A DNA stretch of 64,000 nt, taken from an uncultured Lachnospiraceae bacterium (GTDB lineage Bacteria; Bacillota; Clostridia; Lachnospirales; Lachnospiraceae). The position numbers were made by a program, and so were the translations under genes. The first letter of the stretch is position 1. Every line of letters begins with the position of its first letter. The stretch lies in NCBI GenBank assembly GCA_946546945.1, contig CAMNOU010000002.1, positions 124,001 to 188,000 on the forward strand, read 5' to 3'. Shown in pieces: positions 9,272 through 16,567 of the stretch. Below the pieces are notes generated by a model that saw only the letters and a program-made list of their open reading frames with translations, searched no databases and was not told where the DNA came from.

Positions 9272-11170
9272 ATGGGGATGATATCTGAGTATGATATGTA
9301 TCTGTTCGGAACAGGGGTGCATTACGATATTTATAAAAAACTGGGGGCGCACCCTCAAAAATCCGGAAACAGATATAAGGGCGTCGAGTTTGCGGTATGG
9401 GCGCCGAATGCAAAAAGCGTTCATGTGATCGGGACATTTAACGGATGGGATGAGTCAGCCGATGAGATGACCCGCCTGGAACCAAACGGAATCTATGAGC
9501 TGTTTGTTCCGAAAGCAAAAGTGGGGGATCTTTATAAGTACCTGATTGAAACAAAGGATGGCCGGAAACTTTATAAGGCAGATCCGTACGCGAATTATGC
9601 CGAGCTCCGGCCGGGGACAGCATCCAGGATCGCGGATATCAGCGCAATCAAATGGACGGATGATGTCTGGATGAAGGAACGCAGGGAGACGGAAAACATC
9701 TACGAAAAACCGATGAATATTTATGAGGTTCATCTCGGCTCATGGAAACGCCATGAGGGATATGACCGCGATACCGGTTTTTATACCTACCGTGAAATGG
9801 CGGCAGAACTGACGAAATATGTCAAAGAGATGGGGTATACCCATGTGGAGCTGATGGGGATTTCGGAGTACCCGTTCGACGGATCCTGGGGATATCAGGT
9901 GACCGGCTATTATGCGCCGACATCCCGCTACGGGTCCCCGGAGGATTTTGCCTACATGGTGAACTATATGCACAAACACAAGATCGGCGTCATCCTCGAC
10001 TGGGTACCGGCACATTTTCCGCGCGATGCCCACGGTCTTGCAGAGTTCGACGGGAGTTGTCTGTATGAGTATGCAGACACCAGAAAAGGGGAACATCCGG
10101 ACTGGGGAACCAAGATCTTTGATTATTCCAAAACAGAGGTCAAGAACTTCCTTCTGGGAAGCGCCCTGATGTGGGTGGAGCATTATCACGTTGACGGGCT
10201 TCGCGTCGACGCGGTCGCTTCCATGCTTTACCTGGATTACGGGAAAAAGGACGGACAGTGGGTTGCCAACAAATACGGCGGAAATGAGAACCTTGAGGCC
10301 ATCGAACTGTTCAAACATCTGAATACTCTGATCTGCGGCAGAAATAACGGCGTTGCCATGATCGCGGAGGAGTCGACGGCCTGGCCGAGGGTGACCGGAA
10401 ATGTCAAGGATAACGGCCTTCACTTTACTTATAAATGGAATATGGGATGGATGCATGATTTCCTGGACTATATGAAGCTGGATCCGTACTTCCGCAAGGA
10501 TAATCATAATAAGATGACCTTCGCCATGAGTTATAATTACAGTGAGAAATATATTCTGGTTCTGTCGCATGACGAGGTGGTGCATCTGAAGTGTTCCATG
10601 CTGAATAAGATGCCCGGACTCGGAATCGACAAATTCAGGAATCTCATGGCCGGATACACATTTATGATGGGACATCCCGGCAAGAAGCTTCTGTTCATGG
10701 GCGGAGAATTCGGACAGCTCAGAGAGTGGAGCGAAGAGCGGGAACTGGACTGGGAGCTTCTGGAGGAAGAGGATCATGCCCGTCTGCAGGCATTCGTAAA
10801 AGAATTGAACGGGATCTACAAAAAGTATCCTGCCATGTATCAGCTGGACGACCAGCCGGAGGGCTTTGAGTGGATCAATGCGGATGACGCATACCGCAAT
10901 ATTTTCAGCTTTGTGCGTCACGGAAAGTCCGGACGGAACAGCCTGCTCTTTGTAATCAACTTTTCGCCGATGGAACGAAAAGACTACCGTGTCGGGGTTC
11001 CGAAGAAAAAGAAATATACGCTCATACTGAACAGCGATGAGGAGAGATTCGGAGGAAGCGGCGCGGAAAGACCGGTTACCTATACCGCGTCTGCGTCGGA
11101 ATGCGACGGAAGAGAATTCTCCTTTGCCTATGAACTGCCGCCGTACGGTGTAGCAATATTTAAATTCTGA
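9272..11170 (+). CDS. glgB: 1,4-alpha-glucan branching enzyme
   Basis: 632-residue GH13 enzyme that makes alpha-1,6 branches in glycogen. The N-terminal CBM48 domain covers about 25-115 (FAVWAPNAKSVHVIGTFNGW). The catalytic barrel has GVILDWVPAHFP, nucleophile Asp in DGLRVDAVASML, the acid/base Glu in AMIAEEST and VLSHDEVVH. A C-terminal beta domain ends in PPYGVAIFKF. Length is typical. It follows the TPR/AAA protein by 24 bases with an AAGGAGAG site, and the PAP2 gene follows 31 bases later. No other glycogen gene is in the window, so glycogen synthesis must be completed elsewhere. Confidence 0.97.
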   Translation: MGMISEYDMYLFGTGVHYDIYKKLGAHPQKSGNRYKGVEFAVWAPNAKSVHVIGTFNGWDESADEMTRLEPNGIYELFVPKAKVGDLYKYLIETKDGRKLYKADPYANYAELRPGTASRIADISAIKWTDDVWMKERRETENIYEKPMNIYEVHLGSWKRHEGYDRDTGFYTYREMAAELTKYVKEMGYTHVELMGISEYPFDGSWGYQVTGYYAPTSRYGSPEDFAYMVNYMHKHKIGVILDWVPAHFPRDAHGLAEFDGSCLYEYADTRKGEHPDWGTKIFDYSKTEVKNFLLGSALMWVEHYHVDGLRVDAVASMLYLDYGKKDGQWVANKYGGNENLEAIELFKHLNTLICGRNNGVAMIAEESTAWPRVTGNVKDNGLHFTYKWNMGWMHDFLDYMKLDPYFRKDNHNKMTFAMSYNYSEKYILVLSHDEVVHLKCSMLNKMPGLGIDKFRNLMAGYTFMMGHPGKKLLFMGGEFGQLREWSEERELDWELLEEEDHARLQAFVKELNGIYKKYPAMYQLDDQPEGFEWINADDAYRNIFSFVRHGKSGRNSLLFVINFSPMERKDYRVGVPKKKKYTLILNSDEERFGGSGAERPVTYTASASECDGREFSFAYELPPYGVAIFKF

Positions 11171-11201
11171 TAAAAGCGATTAAATGAATTGAGGATAAAA
11201 T

Positions 11202-11771
11202 ATGGATCAGATCATCCAACTATTACAGCATTATGACGGACAGCTGCTGTTGTTCATCCAGAATTACCTGCGGTTTGAACAGATTACGCCGGCGGTGAAG
11301 ATCATCACACATCTGGGAGACAAGGGAATCCTGTGGATCGCGCTCACAATCCTGCTGCTGATCCCGAGGAAGACCAGGCGGATCGGGCTGGTATCGCTGC
11401 TGGCCCTGGCGGGATCCTACTGCATCACGAACCTCTTCCTGAAGAACTACGTGGCCAGGATCCGGCCCTATGAAGTTGTGAACGGGCTGACCTGTCTGAT
11501 CCAGAAAGCGGATGACTGGTCTTTCCCGTCCGGTCATGCATCCGCATCCTTTGCCAGTGCCGTGGCCATTTACAAATGCCGGCCGAAGCTGCTGGGGATT
11601 GCCTGTATGATCATGGCTTTTCTGATTTCGCTGTCGCGTCTGTACGTGGGGATCCATTATCCCTCGGATGTGATCTGCGGAGCGATCATCGGAACGCTGC
11701 TCGGACTGATCATGTTCTGGCTGTTCGGGGAAAAGAAATATAAAAAAAGGGCACGAAGGGCCCGCAGATAA
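11202..11771 (+). CDS. PAP2-family membrane phosphatase
   Basis: 189-residue integral membrane protein with the three phosphatidic-acid-phosphatase type 2 signatures in order: KNYVARIRP, PSGHASASF and SRLYVGIHYPSD. Their His, Arg and Asp residues form the phosphohistidine active site. About five to six membrane helices flank them, and the tail is basic (KKRARRARR). Family members dephosphorylate undecaprenyl pyrophosphate, phosphatidate or phosphatidylglycerophosphate. The sequence alone does not choose between these. The position after glgB is probably transcriptional coupling rather than a pathway link. Confidence 0.9.
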   Translation: MDQIIQLLQHYDGQLLLFIQNYLRFEQITPAVKIITHLGDKGILWIALTILLLIPRKTRRIGLVSLLALAGSYCITNLFLKNYVARIRPYEVVNGLTCLIQKADDWSFPSGHASASFASAVAIYKCRPKLLGIACMIMAFLISLSRLYVGIHYPSDVICGAIIGTLLGLIMFWLFGEKKYKKRARRARR

Positions 11772-11772
11772 C

Positions 11773-11816
11773 AAAAAAAGACAGCGCCCGCTATACCGGC
11801 AGGCACTGTCTTTTTT
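11773..11816. terminator. Bidirectional terminator between convergent genes
   Basis: AAAAAAGACAGCGCC pairs with GGCACTGTCTTTTTT with one mismatch. It has A and T runs on both sides and can end both the PAP2 and the cyclophilin transcripts. Confidence 0.9.
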
Positions 11817-11857
11817 GTTGTTCCGGGGAATTGCGATTTCCTGTGATGATGCAGGAA

Positions 11858-12379
11858 TCAGCATTTTTCCGGTTCCGGATATTCTGTTCCGAAAGTTTCA
11901 ACCGTAACTTTCTTCATCATCTGTTTCTGAAGGGGACGGTCGCTGTAATCGGTTCTGACCGCTGCGATCTTATCCACGATATCAAGTCCCTCAATGACCT
12001 TGCCGAATGCGGCATATTCTCCGTCCAGATGAGGAGAGGTCTTATGCATGATAAAGAACTGGCTTCCCGCTGAATCCGGGACCATGGTGCGGGCCATGGA
12101 AAGCACGCCCGGCGTATGCTTCAGGTCGTTCGGGAAATGGTTGCTGGAAAATTCTCCTTTGATGCTGTAGCCCGGTCCGCCGATGCCGGTTCCTTCCGGA
12201 TCGCCGCCCTGGATCATGAAACCGGAGATGACTCTGTGAAAAATCACGCCATCGTAGAAGCCCTTCTTCACGAGAGAAATAAAATTGTTTACTGTGTTCG
12301 GGGCGATCTCCGGATAAAGCTCTGCTTTCATCACATCGCCGTTTTCCATTTCAATAGTTACAATCGGATTCTGTGCCAT
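11858..12379 (-). CDS. Cyclophilin-type peptidyl-prolyl cis-trans isomerase
   Basis: 173-residue cytoplasmic cyclophilin that speeds proline isomerisation during folding. Visible motifs are FHRVISGFMIQGGDPEGTG (catalytic Arg, with Phe and Gln), MARTMVPDSAGSQFFI and the His of HLDGEYAAFGKV. I start at MAQNPIVTIEM because an AGGAGG site lies 10 bases upstream on the minus strand. The promoter at 12462-12490 also makes the longer open frame (to 12490) untranscribed at its start. No signal peptide. The 5' leader of about 75 bases holds a small hairpin (AGGCTT/AAGCCT at 12422-12440). Confidence 0.95.
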   Translation of the reverse strand: MAQNPIVTIEMENGDVMKAELYPEIAPNTVNNFISLVKKGFYDGVIFHRVISGFMIQGGDPEGTGIGGPGYSIKGEFSSNHFPNDLKHTPGVLSMARTMVPDSAGSQFFIMHKTSPHLDGEYAAFGKVIEGLDIVDKIAAVRTDYSDRPLQKQMMKKVTVETFGTEYPEPEKC

Positions 12380-12461
12380 AATATGAATTCCTCCTGAATG
12401 ATTCTGATTGCGCCGGAAAGAAGGCTTTGTACATAAGCCTGAAACGGCGCGCCATGCTGCT

Positions 12462-12490
12462 ATTTTATAGGAATTTTCATGGTTTATCAA
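12462..12490 (-). promoter_or_regulatory. Promoter of the cyclophilin gene
   Basis: On the minus strand TTGATA (12485-12490) and TAAAAT (12462-12467) are 17 bases apart. This decides the start codon of the cyclophilin. Confidence 0.7.
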
Positions 12491-12542
12491 TAGTTTTATT
12501 GGAAGGCGGCATAAGACGGAGCGGCAGAGCAGAAACTAAACA

Positions 12543-12571
12543 TGGAATTTAGCGCTATTGTATGGTAAAAT
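12543..12571 (+). promoter_or_regulatory. Probable promoter of the ClpX-like gene
   Basis: An extended -10 element TGG-TAAAAT (12563-12571) has a weak -35 (TGGAAT) 17 bases upstream. A roughly 60-base leader follows, with a possible small GGGA/TCCC hairpin. Confidence 0.5.
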
Positions 12572-12631
12572 ATATCAACTGGGAGTGGGACTTGAACGTG
12601 ATCCCAATAATGCGAAAGAAATGAGGTAAGT

Positions 12632-14176
12632 ATGATAGATAATAATGATTTTCGGGAAGTAACGACAGACGGCACAGAAGAGATCCATTCCGTGCCGGAG
12701 ACATCAAAGGACAGCGCAAAAAAAGACGACTCGAATCATAAAGAGGAGTACTGCGCGATGTGCGGCAGGCCGGAGAGCCAGTGCGGCAGGCTTCTTCATG
12801 TTCCTAATCAGATGAATGTGTGCATGGACTGCATGCAGGCGACGTTTGATAATATGGGCGGACTGGGCGGTTTTCCGGGGTTCCCGGGCCTGAATCCGTC
12901 GGAACCGGGTGCGCAGGGTCCGGAAGGGATCAATCTCGGTGATCTGTTTCAGACAGGAGGAAAGACGCCGAATGTAAGCTTTGTCAATATGTCGGATCTG
13001 CAGGGCCTTTTCGGGGGACAGCCGAGGGTCAAAGCGAAGAAGAAGAAAAAAGAAGAAAAGAACATGGAGCCGATTCTGGATATCAAGAAGATCCCTGCGC
13101 CGCACAGGATCAAGGCGAGCCTGGATGAGTATGTGGTCGGACAGGAACATGCGAAGAAAATCATGTCCGTCGGAGTATATAATCATTATAAGCGGGTGGC
13201 TGCGTTTGAGAAAGAACAGCCCGACGATGATGTTCTGATTGAAAAATCCAACATGCTGATGGTCGGCCCGACCGGATGCGGAAAGACCTATCTGGTCAAG
13301 ACGCTCGCGAGACTGCTGAATGTACCCCTTGCCATCGCGGATGCCACCTCCCTGACAGAGGCAGGCTATATCGGTGATGATATTGAGAGCGTGCTTTCCA
13401 AGCTTCTGACCGCGGCAGACAATGACGTGGAGAAGGCCGAGCGGGGAATTGTCTTCATTGATGAGATCGATAAGCTGGCGAAAAAGAAAAACGCGCACCA
13501 GAGGGATGTCAGCGGCGAGTCGGTGCAGCAGGGGCTGTTAAAGCTCCTGGAGGGAGCCGAGGTGGAAGTACCTGTCGGAGCAACAAGCAAAAATGCGATG
13601 GTTCCCATGACTACGATCGACACCTCGAACATTCTCTTTATCTGCGGAGGAGCATTCCCGGGACTTGAGGATGTGATCAAGGAAAGACTGAATGAACATG
13701 CATCCATCGGATTCCGCGCGGATCTGAAAGATAAGTATGATAAAGAAGAAAATATCCTGCGGTATGTGACGACCGAAGATGTCCGCAAGTTCGGAATGAT
13801 CCCGGAGTTTATCGGGAGACTGCCGATTCTGTTTTCTCTGGATGCGCTCACCGAGGATATGCTGGTCGAGATCCTGAAAGAGCCGAAAAATGCCATTATC
13901 AAGCAATATCAGAAACTTCTGGCCATGGATGAGGTGCAGCTTGAATTCGAAGAAGACGCTCTGCGGCTGATTGCCAGAAAGGCAAAGGAAAAGAAGGTCG
14001 GGGCGCGTGCGCTGCGTTCGATTCTGGAAGAATTCATGATGGACATCATGTATGAGATCCCGAAGGATGACAATATCGGAAGGGTCACGATCACAAAGGA
14101 ATATATAGAGCATACCGGGGGACCGAAGATCCAGATGCGGGGAGTGGACCGCCTGGAGGCCCTTCCCGTGCACTAA
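12632..14176 (+). CDS. clpX: Divergent ClpX-family AAA+ unfoldase
   Basis: 514 residues, about 90 longer than usual ClpX. The N-terminal zinc-binding domain has CAMCGRPE and CMDCM pairs. An unusual Gly/Pro/Phe-rich and then Lys-rich linker follows (about 80-150). The AAA+ core has Walker A GPTGCGKT (Lys218), Walker B IVFIDEIDKL, pore loop GYIGDD (usually GYVGED) and ClpP-contacting IGF at 359-361. The usual RKS/RKH loop before RDVSGE is replaced by KKKNAHQ. It could unfold substrates for ClpP, but the altered substrate-entry loop and linker suggest a paralogue with special clients. No clpP is adjacent, and whether the genome has a standard clpX too cannot be seen here. Confidence 0.85.
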   Translation: MIDNNDFREVTTDGTEEIHSVPETSKDSAKKDDSNHKEEYCAMCGRPESQCGRLLHVPNQMNVCMDCMQATFDNMGGLGGFPGFPGLNPSEPGAQGPEGINLGDLFQTGGKTPNVSFVNMSDLQGLFGGQPRVKAKKKKKEEKNMEPILDIKKIPAPHRIKASLDEYVVGQEHAKKIMSVGVYNHYKRVAAFEKEQPDDDVLIEKSNMLMVGPTGCGKTYLVKTLARLLNVPLAIADATSLTEAGYIGDDIESVLSKLLTAADNDVEKAERGIVFIDEIDKLAKKKNAHQRDVSGESVQQGLLKLLEGAEVEVPVGATSKNAMVPMTTIDTSNILFICGGAFPGLEDVIKERLNEHASIGFRADLKDKYDKEENILRYVTTEDVRKFGMIPEFIGRLPILFSLDALTEDMLVEILKEPKNAIIKQYQKLLAMDEVQLEFEEDALRLIARKAKEKKVGARALRSILEEFMMDIMYEIPKDDNIGRVTITKEYIEHTGGPKIQMRGVDRLEALPVH

Positions 14177-14210
14177 GGAGAAGCGAAGGAAAGGAGCTTA
14201 ATCAGGAAAG

Positions 14211-16400
14211 ATGTCAATCAAAGCAGCCGGCAGAACTTTTTTTCTGGAAACGAAGCACAGCCTGTATCAGATGAAGGCTGACAGCCGCGGGGTACTGAAA
14301 CATCTGTGGTATGGAGAGAATACAGGGCAGGACATGGAATACCTGCTCGATTATCCGGATGTCTCATTTTCCGGAAATATTTATGACGCGCAGGATCAGA
14401 GATCCTATTCCCTGGATACGATGCCGTTGGAGTATGCGTCCGAGGGGACGGGGGATTACAGAATATCCGCCGTCAGTGTGTGCCATGAAAACGGAGCATC
14501 CGCACTGGATCTGCGGTATGAAGGATACCGGATCCTTCCCGGAAAATATTCCATCCCGGGACTTCCGGCTGTCTATGCCGGAGAATCGGAGGCGGAAACT
14601 CTGGAGATCACACTGAAAGATACAGCATCCGATGTCCGTGTAGTTTTGAAATACGGTGTATTGCCGGAGTATGATGTGATTACGCGGAGCGCTGTGATTA
14701 TGAATGACGGAGCAGATACCGTCATGCTCAATAAAGCGCACAGCCTGTGCCTGGATATTCCTTACGGCAGCTGGGAATGGATCCATTTTCACGGAAGATG
14801 GGCCAGGGAACGAAATCCGCAGCGTCTGAAACTCCTTCACGGTATTCAGGAAAGCTCCAGCATCAGAGGAACCAGCAGCCATCATCAGAATCCGGCTGTG
14901 ATTCTCTGCAAAGAGGGCTGTTCAGAGACGAACGGGACTTGTATCGGCGCAGCTCTTATGTACAGCGGCTGTTTTCAGGCACAGGCGGAATATGATCAGT
15001 TAAGGCAGGTCCGCTTGGTGATGGGGATCCATGCAGATCTGTTCTGCTGGGAACTGAAACCGGGAGATTCCTTCTATACGCCTGAAGTCATTCTGTCCCA
15101 TACAGAGAATGGACTGCAGGCTCTTTCTCATCAATTCCACAGAGTGCTGCGCGAACATGTATGCCGGGGGAAATATCAGAAGGCGGAACGGCCGGTCCTG
15201 ATCAACAACTGGGAGGCGACCTATTTTGATTTCAATGAAGAGAAGCTGCTGAAGATTGCGGAGGGAGCCGCTGCCCTTGGCGTGGACATGCTGGTCATGG
15301 ATGACGGGTGGTTCGGAAAGCGGGACAGTGACACCCTGGGGCTGGGGGACTGGTCTGTGAATAAAGAAAAAATCCCCGGCGGTCTGGACGGACTCGTGAA
15401 AAAAATAAACGGCCTGGGGATGCAGTTCGGCATCTGGTTCGAACCGGAGATGGTTTCGGAAGACAGCGATCTTTACCGGGCGCATCCGGACTGGGCGATC
15501 CGGATCCCGGGCAGAAACCCGGTGCGCAGCCGTTTTCAGCTGGTGCTGGATATAAGCAGAGCAGATGTGCGGGAGTATCTGTTCCGGGCGGTGAGCCGGA
15601 TTTTGCGCCTTGCGAATATAAAGTATGTGAAATGGGATTTTAACCGGAGTGTCTGTGACTGGTACACCGAGAGCCTTCCCGCAGGAAGACAAAAAGAAAT
15701 GCCTCACCGGTTCGTGCTCGGGCTCTATGAGCTGTTAGACCGTCTTACCGGTGCTTTTCCGGATGTTCTGTTTGAAGGATGCTGCGGCGGAGGGGGAAGA
15801 TTTGACGCCGGTATTTTGTATTACTGCCCCCAGATCTGGTGCAGTGATGACACCGATGCCTTTGAGCGGACACAGATTCAGTACGGAACCTCCTTCTTTT
15901 ATCCGGTATCGGCTATGGGCTCACATGTATCCGCGGTGCCGAATCACCAGACAGGGCGCGTGACATCCTTAAGAACCCGTGCGGTCACAGCCATGTGCGG
16001 AAGCTTCGGGTATGAACTGGATCTCAATACCCTGACCGAAGAAGAAAAAGAAGAAGTGAAAAGTCAGATCCGGGCTTTTAAAGAGTTCGGTCCGCTGATC
16101 CATAATGGAAAATTTTACCGTCTGAGCGATCCTTATCATGACAATTACGCCATCTGGCAATTTGTTTCAGAGGATCAGAAGGAGACGCTGGTGCAGGGGA
16201 TGATTTTCAGATCAGAACCGAATATGCTGCGCAGCCCGGTCGTTCTTCGCGGGCTGGATCCTCAGAAAAAGTACTGCCTCAGAGAAGACGGCCGGGTTTA
16301 TTCCGGCAGTGCGCTGATGGCCGGGGGACTCCTCCTGCCGGAAACATCCGGGGATTATGTGCCGGTGGAGTTTTATCTCAGTGTGAGTCTCTCACACTGA
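14211..16400 (+). CDS. GH36 alpha-galactosidase
   Basis: 729-residue cytoplasmic glycosidase (no signal peptide) that removes alpha-1,6-galactose from raffinose-family sugars or melibiose. The N-terminal beta-supersandwich domain is followed by the catalytic barrel with NWEATYFDFNEEKLL, MDDGWFGKRD, the nucleophile Asp in KYVKWDFNRSV, and the acid/base Asp in CSDDTDAFERTQIQYG. A C-terminal beta domain follows. Length is normal for GH36. No sugar transporter or regulator is nearby. The last codons (FYLSVSLSH) form one arm of a perfect hairpin that also contains the TGA stop. Confidence 0.95.
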   Translation: MSIKAAGRTFFLETKHSLYQMKADSRGVLKHLWYGENTGQDMEYLLDYPDVSFSGNIYDAQDQRSYSLDTMPLEYASEGTGDYRISAVSVCHENGASALDLRYEGYRILPGKYSIPGLPAVYAGESEAETLEITLKDTASDVRVVLKYGVLPEYDVITRSAVIMNDGADTVMLNKAHSLCLDIPYGSWEWIHFHGRWARERNPQRLKLLHGIQESSSIRGTSSHHQNPAVILCKEGCSETNGTCIGAALMYSGCFQAQAEYDQLRQVRLVMGIHADLFCWELKPGDSFYTPEVILSHTENGLQALSHQFHRVLREHVCRGKYQKAERPVLINNWEATYFDFNEEKLLKIAEGAAALGVDMLVMDDGWFGKRDSDTLGLGDWSVNKEKIPGGLDGLVKKINGLGMQFGIWFEPEMVSEDSDLYRAHPDWAIRIPGRNPVRSRFQLVLDISRADVREYLFRAVSRILRLANIKYVKWDFNRSVCDWYTESLPAGRQKEMPHRFVLGLYELLDRLTGAFPDVLFEGCCGGGGRFDAGILYYCPQIWCSDDTDAFERTQIQYGTSFFYPVSAMGSHVSAVPNHQTGRVTSLRTRAVTAMCGSFGYELDLNTLTEEEKEEVKSQIRAFKEFGPLIHNGKFYRLSDPYHDNYAIWQFVSEDQKETLVQGMIFRSEPNMLRSPVVLRGLDPQKKYCLREDGRVYSGSALMAGGLLLPETSGDYVPVEFYLSVSLSH

Positions 16401-16405
16401 GATAA
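16373..16405 (+). terminator. Perfect hairpin overlapping the alpha-galactosidase stop codon
   Basis: TTATCTCAGTGTGAG, three bases, then CTCACACTGAGATAA form a 15-base-pair stem. The left arm encodes the end of the enzyme and the stop TGA lies in the right arm. There is no T run, so it may stop transcription weakly or protect the 3' end. It is the first part of repeat copy A. Confidence 0.7.
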
Positions 16406-16440
16406 ACGCTCCGCGAGGACGCACAGGAATTCGGATCCTT
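16391..16440. repeat. Dispersed intergenic repeat, copy A
   Basis: After the hairpin the sequence ACTGAGATAAACGCTCCGCGA and then CAGGAATTCGG matches copy C at 51631-51673 closely. It matches copy B at 44290-44312 over the first half. See the findings for the alignment. Confidence 0.65.
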
Positions 16441-16488
16441 AAGCCAGAACCGGGCATGTATAAATGTATGTACCGGGGAGTGAAAACA

Positions 16489-16517
16489 TTGCATTTTCGA
16501 CATATTTTATTTATAAT
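16489..16517 (+). promoter_or_regulatory. Promoter of relA
   Basis: TTGCAT (16489-16494) and TATAAT (16512-16517) are separated by 17 bases, about 50 bases before the start codon. Confidence 0.8.
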
Positions 16518-16567
16518 ATTTAAATATACTACCAAGATTTAGTTTGTGAAAAGATGAGAGTAATCAT

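Noticed and set aside
9740-10921. 393-residue open frame on the minus strand opposite glgB
   Set aside because: Complete overlap with the conserved catalytic domain of GlgB; no motif or ribosome binding site.
12580-12615. tRNA-like GGGACTTGAACGTGATCCC near the ClpX start
   Set aside because: It resembles a T-arm on the minus strand, but no acceptor, D-arm or anticodon arm can be built around it.
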